A stretch of 27,021 nt of DNA from JBBTSQ01 sp039795895. Its GTDB lineage: Bacteria; Patescibacteriota; Minisyncoccia; Phycocordibacterales; JBAYGS01. The notes under the pieces were generated by a model, which was given only the letters and a program-made list of their open reading frames with translations, was not told the origin of the DNA and did not search any database. The position numbers were made by a program, and so were the translations under genes. This document shows positions 8,054 to 15,295 of this stretch, piece by piece (positions within the stretch are counted from its first letter, which is position 1; every line of letters begins with the position of its first letter). The stretch spans positions 1 through 27,021 of the forward strand of contig JBDKKW010000011.1 in the NCBI GenBank assembly GCA_039795895.1, given 5' to 3'.

Positions 8054-8446
8054 TTACATCATCTTTACATCAATATTCACCCCACTCGGCAAACTCATGT
8101 TCGTGAGTGCCTCGATGATTTTTGCGTTCGGATTGACGATATCGATGAGTCGTTTGTGCACGCGCATTTCAAATTGTTCTCGCGCATTTTTGTATACGAA
8201 TGCAGAACGGTTCACGGTATACTTCTTGATTTCGGTAGGAAGCGGAACTGGGCCGAGCACCTTCACATCGAAGCGAAGAGCGGTATCCATAATCTGCTTT
8301 ACTGAAGCGTCAAGAATCTTACTTTCGTAAGCCCGAACTCGTATGCGCAGTCGCTGTGCAACATCCTCTTTCGGCGCTGTCTTTCGGACAGGCTTCACGG
8401 GAGTTTTAGCCACAACATCTTTTCGTGATGGATCTTTGACTGTCAT
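8054..8446 (-). CDS. rpsJ: 30S ribosomal protein S10 with N-terminal extension
   Basis: S10 (NusE) is a small-subunit head protein and an antitermination partner of NusB. The S10 core begins near residue 31 (RLRIRVRAYESKILDASVKQIMD) and contains GPVPLPTEIKKYTVNRSAFVYK and REQFEMRVHKRLIDI, ending PSGVNIDVKMM. About 30 basic residues (KDPSRKDVVAKTPVKPVRK) precede it, making 130 aa against 103 in E. coli. It lies 89 bases after tuf with no terminator between, so it is probably cotranscribed with tuf. Unlike the usual S10 operon, it is cut off from rplC by an unrelated gene. No Shine-Dalgarno sequence is seen upstream. Confidence 0.96.
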   Translation of the reverse strand: MTVKDPSRKDVVAKTPVKPVRKTAPKEDVAQRLRIRVRAYESKILDASVKQIMDTALRFDVKVLGPVPLPTEIKKYTVNRSAFVYKNAREQFEMRVHKRLIDIVNPNAKIIEALTNMSLPSGVNIDVKMM

Positions 8447-8535
8447 AATTGGGAAGTAATTAGTAGTTAGACATTAGTAGTTAGTAAAGAGGAAAATTCA
8501 CGCTTCACAAACTACACACATCTATCAACTACAAT

Positions 8536-9729
8536 TTATTTAGTAATTTTAGTAACAACACCTGCGCCCACTGTCTTACCACCCTCTCGGATCGCAAAGC
8601 GCATCTTCTCTTCAAGTGCGATTGGAGCTACCAATTTCACGTTGAAAGTCACGGTGTCGCCTGGCATAACCATTTCAACACCAGTTGCTAGGGTTACTTC
8701 ACCAGTCACATCAGTTGTTCGGATGTAGAACTGTGGCTTGTAGCCGTTGAAGAATGGAGTGTGTCGGCCACCTTCCTCTTTCTTCAAGATATACACTTCA
8801 CCTGAGAATTCAGTATGTGGCTTGGTGGTTCCTGGCTTGCAGAGCACCTGACCTCGAGTCACATCTTCCTTCTTGGTACCTCGGAGGAGCACGCCGGCAT
8901 TGTCGCCTGCCTGACCATCCGGAAGAGACTTGTTGAACATTTCGATACCAGTGACCGCAGTCTTTGCGATATCACGGAGACCAACGATTTCAACTTCCTC
9001 ACCTACCTTGATAGTACCTCGTTCGATACGACCGGTTACTACAGTACCTCGGCCTTCGATTGAGAAGATGTCTTCAATAGGCATCAAGAATGGCTTGTCG
9101 ATTTCTCGAACTGGGAGTGGGATATAGGTATCGAGCGCATTCATCAATTCATCGATTTTTGCAACCCATACTGGATCACCTTCGATAGCTTTGAGAGCAG
9201 AACCACGGATAACCGGAGTTGCCTTGCCATCGAAACCGTACTTGTTCAAAAGCTCACGGATTTCTTCTTCAACGAGGTCGATAAGGTCCTTGTCTGGCAC
9301 CATATCACACTTGTTGAGGAACACCACGATCGTAGGCACACCCACCTGCTTTGCAAGCAAGATGTGTTCCTTGGTCTGTGGCATAGGGCCGTCCACTGCT
9401 GACACCACGAGAATCGCACCGTCCATTTGAGCGGCACCGGTGATCATGTTCTTCACATAGTCAGCGTGTCCTGGACAGTCGACGTGTGCGTAGTGACGAG
9501 CCGCAGTTGAGTACTCAACGTGCGAAATCGCAATGGTGATAATCTTTGATGGATCACGACGACCTTCTTTTTCAGAAGCCTTCGCAACCTGATCGTAACT
9601 AACAATGTTTGCAAGACCCTTCTTTGACTGGATCGTAGTGATCGCAGAGGTCAAAGTAGTCTTACCATGGTCCACGTGACCGATGGTTCCCACATTTACG
9701 TGAGGCTTGTCTCGTTTAAATTCTGCCAT
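8536..9729 (-). CDS. tuf: Elongation factor Tu
   Basis: EF-Tu is the GTPase that delivers aminoacyl-tRNA to the ribosome. ATG 9729 (MAEFKRDKPHVNVGTIGHVD) is the family start and gives 397 aa, normal length. Seen: P-loop GHVDHGKT (17-24), DCPGHADYVKNM (switch II), NKCD, GSALKA, then domain 2 (EGRGTVVTGRIERG) and domain 3 (GGRHTPFFNGYKPQFYIRTTDVTG). Switch I is unusual: where most bacteria have EEKARGITI, this protein has EGRRDPSKIITI, so Arg-Gly is replaced by Lys-Ile while the Mg-coordinating Thr (T65) is kept. It has a strong promoter at 9889-9916 and a ~150-base leader; no Shine-Dalgarno sequence. rpsJ follows. fusA, usually just upstream, is 3.3 kb away. Confidence 0.98.
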   Translation of the reverse strand: MAEFKRDKPHVNVGTIGHVDHGKTTLTSAITTIQSKKGLANIVSYDQVAKASEKEGRRDPSKIITIAISHVEYSTAARHYAHVDCPGHADYVKNMITGAAQMDGAILVVSAVDGPMPQTKEHILLAKQVGVPTIVVFLNKCDMVPDKDLIDLVEEEIRELLNKYGFDGKATPVIRGSALKAIEGDPVWVAKIDELMNALDTYIPLPVREIDKPFLMPIEDIFSIEGRGTVVTGRIERGTIKVGEEVEIVGLRDIAKTAVTGIEMFNKSLPDGQAGDNAGVLLRGTKKEDVTRGQVLCKPGTTKPHTEFSGEVYILKKEEGGRHTPFFNGYKPQFYIRTTDVTGEVTLATGVEMVMPGDTVTFNVKLVAPIALEEKMRFAIREGGKTVGAGVVTKITK

Positions 9730-9888
9730 AAGTTTTGATTCATTCGGAGAACTCATCGCGCGAGAACGCTCTATGAATTCTTCACCTGAATTAATAAGGC
9801 TAATTAGTAATGTACGCACATAAAAGACTCAGTGCACAATTTCAAAGAGAGAAATTAAGAACGAGTACGTTTTAAACGCGTATCCGCC

Positions 9889-9916
9889 ATTGTAGCAGAA
9901 GGAAAAGAGAAGTCAA
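9889..9916 (-). promoter_or_regulatory. Strong promoter of tuf-rpsJ
   Basis: Minus strand TTGACT (-35) and TACAAT (-10) with a 16-base spacer, about 150 bases upstream of the tuf start. The long leader contains an AT-rich self-complementary stretch (GCGTTTAAAACGT) and could hold a regulatory structure. Confidence 0.75.
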
Positions 9917-9986
9917 ATTTTGCGGACAGAAGCCAGATTCAAGAATTAAGAATTATGATTCATGAATAAGAAAAGATCCTACCCCC

Positions 9987-10016
9987 CCCCCGAAAAACGA
10001 GGACTTCTTTCGGGGG
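9987..10016. other. Imperfect C/G hairpin with C10 run
   Basis: CCCCCGAAA pairs with TTTCGGGGG across a 12-base loop. The left arm is part of a run of ten C (9982-9991), longer than the G5 arm needs. Neither strand has a good T-tract. The rest of 9917-10116 holds the putative small RNA below and AT-rich spacer; I see no protein gene in it. Confidence 0.45.
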
Positions 10017-10018
10017 AT

Positions 10019-10046
10019 TTAACACACTATGCGTATAGTGTATACT
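10019..10046 (+). promoter_or_regulatory. Plus-strand promoter with palindromic spacer
   Basis: TTAACA (-35) and TATACT (-10), 16 bases apart, each one mismatch from consensus. The spacer is a palindrome, ACACTATGCGTATAGTGT (10024-10041), which looks like an operator. No open frame follows with a ribosome site. Confidence 0.5.
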
Positions 10047-10052
10047 TCTAGT

Positions 10053-10107
10053 ACAAAGTGCCGAAAGGCTCCGAGAAACCCCACCTAACGGTGGGGTTTC
10101 GAGTTTT
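10053..10107 (+). ncRNA. Putative ~55-nt small RNA
   Basis: The transcript predicted from the promoter at 10019-10046 would contain a GCC-GAAA-GGC hairpin (GNRA-type loop, ~10060-10069) and then a perfect 11-bp stem GAAACCCCACC/GGTGGGGTTTC (10075-10100) followed by GAGTTTT. It ends just short of the 3' end of the converging protease gene. Alternatively the stem merely terminates that gene, although its minus-strand tail lacks T's. The call rests on promoter plus terminator only. Confidence 0.35.
10075..10100. terminator. Terminator hairpin between small RNA and protease gene
   Basis: A perfect 11-bp stem GAAACCCCACC with loop TAAC. The plus-strand tail is GAGTTTT and the minus-strand tail TCGGAGCC, so it fits plus-strand termination better, although it lies 17 bases past the stop of the minus-strand protease gene. 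Confidence 0.6.
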
Positions 10108-10116
10108 AACAAAGAC

Positions 10117-10518
10117 TTATTCTCTTCTTTTTAATTCTACTTCCCCCTTGATTAAATCGAATTTAACAACAAAATTATCAAAAAAGCCTTTTTGTCCGAC
10201 TAGTCCGTATGGCATTACTCTTCCCGCAACATCTGGCATAAATCCAGCATCGATAGTGTATGACCATCCTCCGACTTCAATATCAAGTTTATGAAGATAA
10301 TAGACTGAGGCTTTTCCTCCAACACCAAATACCTCTTTCATTTTTCCACTTTGAATATCAATACCAATAGCTTCACCTATTTCTGCATCAAAAATACACA
10401 AATCGGCTCCGGAATCTACAAGGACCTCGTATCCAATATTTAAATCACCATTCTTTAATCGAATAGGTACTACAGGTCTGAGAGTATTTTGACCATACTG
10501 TTTATACTGAAATTTCAT
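10117..10518 (-). CDS. Retropepsin-like aspartyl protease domain protein
   Basis: The 133-residue protein carries the aspartyl protease active-site signature VLVDSGADLCIF (Asp35-Ser-Gly-Ala-Asp) after a first beta strand, PVVPIRLKNG, then GVGGKASVYYLHKLDIEVGG (flap/second strand region) and a C-terminal half ending GLVGQKGFFDNFVVKFD. The hydrophobic-hydrophobic-Gly motif near residues 110-115 (YGLVGQKGFF) matches single-domain retropepsin-like proteins, which act as homodimers with one Asp from each chain. No signal peptide is seen, so it is probably cytoplasmic. Its ATG overlaps the stop of the DUF5678 gene (ATGA), so translation is coupled. Small proteins of this kind are known beside DUF5678 genes; substrate unknown. 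Confidence 0.82.
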   Translation of the reverse strand: MKFQYKQYGQNTLRPVVPIRLKNGDLNIGYEVLVDSGADLCIFDAEIGEAIGIDIQSGKMKEVFGVGGKASVYYLHKLDIEVGGWSYTIDAGFMPDVAGRVMPYGLVGQKGFFDNFVVKFDLIKGEVELKRRE

Positions 10519-10709
10519 AGCACACCAACATACGAAAGAATACTCTCTGGCATACGAGTCAAAATCGGAGATAGGTTACCTTTTTTGTGCGCTTCTAGTA
10601 AAGCCTCTTTGACCGTTTTACCCACACCCAAAATCGTCTGTTCATCAGACGCAAGTGCCACCCAGAGACCTCTATTTTTCTTATATATTTTAGTCCAATC
10701 AATAGGCAT
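10515..10709 (-). CDS. DUF5678 family small protein
   Basis: ATG 10709 gives 64 aa: MPIDWTKIYKKNRGLWVALA, then DEQTILGVGKTVKEALLEAHKKG and PILTRMPESILSYVGVL. The W-x-K-x-Y...G-x-WVAL...G-KT-x-x-EAL pattern is that of DUF5678, a small family of unknown function. The longer frame to 10781 is rejected because the promoter's -10 box (10716-10721) lies inside it. The -10 box ends 7 bases before the ATG, so the mRNA would be leaderless. It overlaps the aspartyl protease gene by 4 bases; together they form a two-gene module that may be an adaptor/protease pair, though I know of no experiment that shows this. Confidence 0.82.
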   Translation of the reverse strand: MPIDWTKIYKKNRGLWVALASDEQTILGVGKTVKEALLEAHKKGNLSPILTRMPESILSYVGVL

Positions 10710-10715
10710 AGTGTC

Positions 10716-10743
10716 ATTATACCCCCCAAAGGATCCTTTGCAA
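10716..10743 (-). promoter_or_regulatory. Promoter of DUF5678-protease pair, with palindromic operator
   Basis: Minus strand TTGCAA (-35) and perfect TATAAT (-10), 16 bases apart. The 14-base perfect palindrome CAAAGGATCCTTTG (10727-10740) fills most of the spacer and overlaps the -35 box, a typical repressor position. Transcription would begin at or next to the A of the ATG. Confidence 0.7.
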
Positions 10744-10776
10744 ATCAAAGTTCGAAGTATACCCATAATAAAAAGT

Positions 10777-10805
10777 TTCATAATTTATGCCAAACCTTGT
10801 ATCAT
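10777..10805 (+). promoter_or_regulatory. Divergent plus-strand promoter of the 79-aa gene
   Basis: TTCATA (-35) and TATCAT (-10), 17 bases apart. The -10 box ends 7 bases before the ATG at 10812, the same spacing as in the divergent DUF5678 promoter, so this mRNA would also be leaderless. Confidence 0.5.
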
Positions 10806-10811
10806 ATAGTG

Positions 10812-11051
10812 ATGAAAAGAAAAAGCTGGCCGAAAGGCAAAAATGGATGGTGCTTCGCTACTATAAACGGGAGACTCGGTGAAATCTTCTTCGAAACCGC
10901 CGGGGGCTTATCGAGTATATTTGCGCATTGTTATGTCGATCGGAAAGAATTTAAGACGAAACAAGAGCAAGAAATGATCGATACTGACATCAAAAGAAAT
11001 CGCTTCACATATCGGAACAAGAAGTATACACAAAAAATAAAAGGTGCCTGA
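10812..11051 (+). CDS. Hypothetical small basic protein
   Basis: The only plus-strand protein gene I accept in the window. ATG 10812 gives 79 aa beginning MKRKSWPKGKNGWCFATING. It is very basic, with no signal peptide; GEIFFETAGGLSSIFAHCYVD is followed by a charged helix-like part (RKEFKTKQEQEMIDTDIKRN) and RFTYRNKKYTQK. It resembles small uncharacterised CPR proteins with a HCYV...KT..E..MI..DIK..RF.YR.KKY pattern, but I cannot name a family. It is divergent from the DUF5678/protease pair and converges on the serine protease gene with only 12 bases between the stops and no obvious terminator. The promoter and codon pattern support it as real; its function is unknown. Confidence 0.65.
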   Translation: MKRKSWPKGKNGWCFATINGRLGEIFFETAGGLSSIFAHCYVDRKEFKTKQEQEMIDTDIKRNRFTYRNKKYTQKIKGA

Positions 11052-11063
11052 ATCCTTTTATTC

Positions 11064-12722
11064 CTAATTAGTTAGCGTAATAAAACCAACAAACTGCCCT
11101 CCAAAATTCACTTGATGTTGTCCCAACCAAGAATCTTTTGGTTTAAACCTGATTTCTGTATTATTCCAAGAAATTATTTCAACTTCTTTATTTGATATAG
11201 TAATCCTGTCACCATACACCGGTGTATCAGTAAAATTATTTCCACCCAACGTAAATACCGTATTCAAATTACCTGTATTCGGAACCAGTCCACCAAAAGT
11301 CACTTGGGCACGCACACAACTACCAATAGATTGATCTGACAGCTGATACCCAGTCTTACAAAAGACCTTCTCACACATACCGTCTTTCAATTTTGAGTTA
11401 TAAATATTTTTTATTTCCTGATACGAAGTTTGCCCCTGTAACAATTGATACCCCGCATTTGCCTTAGTTAGTGCATCACTAAACAATGCCCGTGATTGAT
11501 CTAAATTAGTTCTAGGAAACACAAGGCTATTGTAAACAAATATCTTCTGATCATTAGTCAGAAGACTATACGCAGAAAGAGTAGTATCATAGGCTGTCGC
11601 ATAATCATCTAACCCTTCCAATACCCCTGATTTAAGCAAAGATAACACGTCATCACCCAAACTTACACTTAATCCATTTATTTTATCTTTTGCTTCAGAG
11701 ATCGTCCGATAATAAGACTTTTGTGCGGCAACCATTTTATGGTATCCATAATCAAAATCAAATTGTCCATCAAGCTTACCGTCAACTGACTGATTATAAC
11801 TTTTCATAACATCAACCAGTGCAGTCAGAATATTTCCATAATCTCTATCGAAAATCGAGAAGCTACCCTTAATAGACTCACACATCGTGGCTTTGCCTGT
11901 ATCTAAGGAACTAATTTTGTTTGGTAGTGATGAAATAACAACCCCTTTTTGAAGAGATAAAATCTCAGCTTTGGCAACGTTAATTGGAATAGCTAATTTT
12001 ATAGTCTCTCCAATCTGAATCCCTTGCGCAGAACTTCCATAAACAGCTGAATTGATACCCACTACTTGTCCATATCTATTAACCAAAGGTCCCCCGCTAT
12101 TTCCGGGATGAATTTCGGCTGAAGTCTCAAGATATCTATCAACTCTACGTGAAATTGTTCCCTCTTTAAAACTAACGTCCCCTTTTATACCGAAGGGAAA
12201 ACCCAATGTAAACACCTCATCACCTTGTTCCACCTTCTCCGAATCACCTAGATCGACTTTAGAAAAATTCTTTTCTGAGTCGATTTTTAGTATCGCAATA
12301 TCAACATCCTCATCTCGACCAGTTACTTTCGCCAAAAAAGTCTCTCCACTAGAAATCGAGATATTTGCCATACTAACCCCTTGTACCACATGAGCATTAG
12401 ATAACACGTATCCGTCAGCACTGACTATCATTCCACTCCCCTTACCATTTTCGGTTTCAATATACACCACCGCAGGCTTCACTTTTTTGATTATCTGCCC
12501 ATTAGTAAGTTTTGTAGGCACAGTTGGAACTAAAGGCTTTTTTACAACCGTAGTAGTTGCCATAAACTTACTGGGAGATGTCGGCTGGGTTGTTGTCGCT
12601 TGTTTCTGATTAGTACCAAAAGAAATCTGGACTTTCCAAGTCAGAGGATTCCACCACGCCGCAAAAAGTAGATTTGGAGCAAGAAGGCTAACTGCAATGA
12701 CCGTTGCCAGAGTTCGATTCAT
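11064..12722 (-). CDS. Secreted HtrA-like trypsin-type serine protease
   Basis: The 552-residue protein has an N-terminal signal peptide (MNRTLATVIAVSLLAPNLLFA) and a Thr/Pro-rich linker to ~residue 70. Residues ~75-255 form a trypsin-fold domain with the full triad: His111 (VLSNAHVV), Asp141 (DVDIAIL) and Ser209 (IHPGNSGGP). It therefore cleaves proteins outside the cytoplasmic membrane, probably for envelope quality control. Unlike classical HtrA/DegP I see no PDZ domain. Instead there is a mostly helical middle (260-450) and, after a Cys-containing segment (CEKVFCKTGYQLSDQSIGSC), a beta-sandwich-like C-terminus (~470-552, GGLVPNTGNLNTVFTLGGNN) in the style of IPT/TIG domains. It starts 6 bp after an 82-aa secreted protein gene, so the two are probably cotranscribed. 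Confidence 0.88.
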   Translation of the reverse strand: MNRTLATVIAVSLLAPNLLFAAWWNPLTWKVQISFGTNQKQATTTQPTSPSKFMATTTVVKKPLVPTVPTKLTNGQIIKKVKPAVVYIETENGKGSGMIVSADGYVLSNAHVVQGVSMANISISSGETFLAKVTGRDEDVDIAILKIDSEKNFSKVDLGDSEKVEQGDEVFTLGFPFGIKGDVSFKEGTISRRVDRYLETSAEIHPGNSGGPLVNRYGQVVGINSAVYGSSAQGIQIGETIKLAIPINVAKAEILSLQKGVVISSLPNKISSLDTGKATMCESIKGSFSIFDRDYGNILTALVDVMKSYNQSVDGKLDGQFDFDYGYHKMVAAQKSYYRTISEAKDKINGLSVSLGDDVLSLLKSGVLEGLDDYATAYDTTLSAYSLLTNDQKIFVYNSLVFPRTNLDQSRALFSDALTKANAGYQLLQGQTSYQEIKNIYNSKLKDGMCEKVFCKTGYQLSDQSIGSCVRAQVTFGGLVPNTGNLNTVFTLGGNNFTDTPVYGDRITISNKEVEIISWNNTEIRFKPKDSWLGQHQVNFGGQFVGFITLTN

Positions 12723-12728
12723 AAGTAA

Positions 12729-12977
12729 TTAATATTTATACGGATCTACCGTCCCGCTCTTTCCAGTATATGGATTATAATTCCCTTTTGCTGAGAAATT
12801 ATCAATTTTGGTTCTATTTGGAGTGGTTTTATAATGCGGAGCGACGTAAGTACCAGTAGACCGTTTGTAATATCCTCGAACACGAGTAGTTCGAGCTTCT
12901 GCGGACATCGAAAAGGATAGGAGTCCTATAGCAAAAAGAGTAAGTAATATTTTTTTCACAGTAATACTACTGTACAT
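12729..12977 (-). CDS. Small secreted protein with RGYYKRSTGTYVAPHYKTTP motif
   Basis: The 82-residue protein has a signal peptide (KKILLTLFAIGLLSFSMSAEA, likely cut after SAEA) and a short basic mature part: RGYYKRSTGTYVAPHYKTTP, then IDNFSAKGNYNPYTGKSGT. This Gly/Tyr/Pro motif is found in small exported proteins of many bacteria and phages; no function is known to me. It lies directly upstream of the serine protease gene (6 bp gap), so it may be a partner or substrate of that protease, an inference from position. It begins just after the fusA terminator. I saw no convincing promoter; read-through from fusA or a poor promoter within 12985-13003 is possible. Confidence 0.78.
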   Translation of the reverse strand: MYSSITVKKILLTLFAIGLLSFSMSAEARTTRVRGYYKRSTGTYVAPHYKTTPNRTKIDNFSAKGNYNPYTGKSGTVDPYKY

Positions 12978-13002
12978 CTTTTGTAGTCATAATACAAGAC
13001 AA

Positions 13003-13030
13003 CAAAAAATCCCCTCTTGGGGATTTTTTG
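13003..13030 (-). terminator. fusA terminator
   Basis: CAAAAAATCCCC/GGGGATTTTTTG with a TCTT loop, eight bases past the fusA stop. It has T-runs on both strands, so it can work in both directions. Confidence 0.92.
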
Positions 13031-13037
13031 TTTTAAA

Positions 13038-15179
13038 TTATTTCTTCGATTCCGCAATCAACTTCTCAATATTCGGAGGTACGATATCGTAGTGTGAGAA
13101 TTCCATTGTTGAACTCGCACGACCTTCAGACATCGAACGGAGGGTGGTCACATAGCCGAACATTTCAGAGAGAGGTACCTTGGCAGTAATCACCTTGTTC
13201 ATACCTCGGTCAGACATACTCTCGATCTGTCCGCGCTTTGAAGACAAGTGACCAGTGAGGTCTCCCATGAATTTGTCTGGGGTTACCACTTCCACTTTCA
13301 TAATCGGCTCGAGTACTACCGGTCGAGCACGCTTTGCTGCTTCTTGGAGTGCCATTGAGCCGGCAATCTTGTACGCGATTTCAGATGAGTCCACATCGTG
13401 GTATGAACCGAAGGTGAGTTCGCAAGAAACATTCACCAGCTTGTAGCCAGCGACCACTCCGCGTTCCATTCCCTCTTTCACACCCTTTTCAACTGCAGGA
13501 ATAAATTCTTGTGGAATCACACCTCCCTTGGTTGAATCGATAAATTCAAACTCATCGTAGCGCTTCACGTTCTTTGGAACCTTCTTGCCTTCTTCAAGCG
13601 GTTGCATAGGTCGGATCGTAATCTTGACGTGACCGTACTGACCCTTACCTCCAGACTGCTTGATGTACTTGTGTTCAGCTTCAGCTTCGGTGGTAATGGT
13701 TTCCTTGTAGGCTACTTGTGGCTTGCCGACATTAGCTTCGACGCCGAATTCACGCTTCATACGATCGACGATAATTTCAAGGTGGAGTTCTCCCATACCC
13801 ATGATCACCGTCTCGCCAGTCTCGGCATCAGACTTGATTTTAAATGTTGGATCTTCATCAGAAAGACGCTTGAGTGCGTAGCCCATCTTTTCTTGATCGG
13901 CTTTGGTCTTCGGCTCAATCTTGAGCGAGATCACCGGCTCAGGGAAGACGATTTGGTCGAGAATAACTGGATTATTTTCATCACAGAAGGTGTGCGAGGT
14001 GCGTGCATCCTTGAGACCTACCGCCGCGGCGATTTCTCCAGAGAATACTTTCTTTACTTCCTCGCGCTCGTTGGCCTGTAGACGCACGATTCGAGAGAGT
14101 CGTTCGCGAGAACCGGTGGTTGAGTTATACAAATATGAACCAGCTTCGATAGTACCTGAATACACACGGAAGAAAGTGAGCTGACCGACGAATGGATCAT
14201 TTTGGAGCTTGAAAGCGAGAGCAGAAAACGGTTCGCTATCAGATGCGTGACGGACCACAGGTGCTCCGGTGTTTGGATCAATACCAGTCACTGGCGGAAT
14301 GTCGAGTGGAGATGGAAGGTAGTCCACCACGCCATCGAGCACGAGTTGCACACCCTTGTTTTTGAGTGCGGTACCAGTAAAGACCGGCACGAGATTGTTG
14401 GCAATCGTTGCCTTGCGGAGAATTTTCTTGAGCTCTGCAACAGATGGCTCTTTACCATCGAGATATGCTGACATCGCAGCGTCGTCTTGTTCCACAATCT
14501 TTTCGACAAGCACGGCTCGCCACTTCTTTGCCTCATCGAGCACTTCAGCAGGGATTTCATCTTCACGCACGATTTTACCCATCTCCCCTTCAGAGTACAC
14601 GGCTTTCATTTTCAAAAGATCTACCACGCCTTTGAAATTTTCTTCGGCACCGATCGGGATCTGCATACGGATAGCGTGTGGAGTGAGACGCTCAATAATA
14701 GAAGCAAATGATCGTTCAAAAGATGCACCCATTCGGTCGAGCTTGTTGATGAAACAAATACGAGGCACCTTCCCTTCTTCAGCATAGCGCCAGTTGGTCT
14801 CTGACTGTGGCTCTACCCCAGCCACGCCGTCGAACACCACCACTGCACCGTCGAGTACGCGAAGAGAACGCTTTACTTCGGCGGTAAAGTCGATGTGTCC
14901 AGGAGTGTCGATAATATTGAATCGGTGTTTGTACGAAGTATCCGCGCCCATGTAGGTCGGGTTCCAGAAACAAGTAATCGCCGCGGCGGTAATAGTAATA
15001 CCTCGCTCTCGCTCCTGCTCCATCCAGTCGGTGGTCGTGTTACCCTCGTGCACCTCGCCGATTTTGTGTGATTCACCGGTGTAGTACAAGATACGTTCAG
15101 ACGTAGTAGTCTTGCCGGCATCAATATGCGCGATGATTCCGAAATTGCGTACTTTTTCTAGTGGGTAGTCTCGATTCAT
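13038..15179 (-). CDS. fusA: Elongation factor G
   Basis: EF-G is the translocation GTPase that also helps recycle ribosomes. ATG 15179 (MNRDYPLEKVRNFGIIAHID) gives 713 aa, the usual length; the frame stays open upstream but that part is not EF-G-like. Seen: P-loop AHIDAGKTTT, switch I ERERGITITAAA, IDTPGHIDFTAEV, NKLDRMGA, domain II GVEPQ...TGTALKNKGVQ, domain III/IV FGVEANVGKPQVAYKETI and GGKGQYGHVKI, and domain V MGDLTGHLSSKRGQIESMSDRG. It is cut off from rpsG (7 kb) and from tuf (3.3 kb) by accessory genes, whereas in most bacteria these genes adjoin. The start is preceded by an AT-rich, non-Shine-Dalgarno leader. I did not find a convincing promoter in 15180-15239. Confidence 0.98.
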   Translation of the reverse strand: MNRDYPLEKVRNFGIIAHIDAGKTTTSERILYYTGESHKIGEVHEGNTTTDWMEQERERGITITAAAITCFWNPTYMGADTSYKHRFNIIDTPGHIDFTAEVKRSLRVLDGAVVVFDGVAGVEPQSETNWRYAEEGKVPRICFINKLDRMGASFERSFASIIERLTPHAIRMQIPIGAEENFKGVVDLLKMKAVYSEGEMGKIVREDEIPAEVLDEAKKWRAVLVEKIVEQDDAAMSAYLDGKEPSVAELKKILRKATIANNLVPVFTGTALKNKGVQLVLDGVVDYLPSPLDIPPVTGIDPNTGAPVVRHASDSEPFSALAFKLQNDPFVGQLTFFRVYSGTIEAGSYLYNSTTGSRERLSRIVRLQANEREEVKKVFSGEIAAAVGLKDARTSHTFCDENNPVILDQIVFPEPVISLKIEPKTKADQEKMGYALKRLSDEDPTFKIKSDAETGETVIMGMGELHLEIIVDRMKREFGVEANVGKPQVAYKETITTEAEAEHKYIKQSGGKGQYGHVKITIRPMQPLEEGKKVPKNVKRYDEFEFIDSTKGGVIPQEFIPAVEKGVKEGMERGVVAGYKLVNVSCELTFGSYHDVDSSEIAYKIAGSMALQEAAKRARPVVLEPIMKVEVVTPDKFMGDLTGHLSSKRGQIESMSDRGMNKVITAKVPLSEMFGYVTTLRSMSEGRASSTMEFSHYDIVPPNIEKLIAESKK

Positions 15180-15239
15180 AAATAAAAATGGGTAATTTAG
15201 ATTAGGTTGCCATAGTAACATATTTGAAGAAAAAAGAAA

Positions 15240-15273
15240 CCCCGCAGTAGAAATATGAATTTCTACTGCGGGG
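15240..15273 (-). terminator. Terminator of the 65-aa gene
   Basis: A 15-bp perfect stem (CCCCGCAGTAGAAAT and complement) with a 4-base loop, then GTTTCTTTTTTC on the minus strand. It separates the small gene from fusA. Confidence 0.88.
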
Positions 15274-15295
15274 TGATTCATCAACACCTGTGTTC

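Noticed and set aside
10058..10294. Plus-strand 78-aa frame after the putative small-RNA promoter
   Set aside because: It begins at a GTG without a ribosome site, crosses the terminator hairpin and is antisense to the retropepsin gene.
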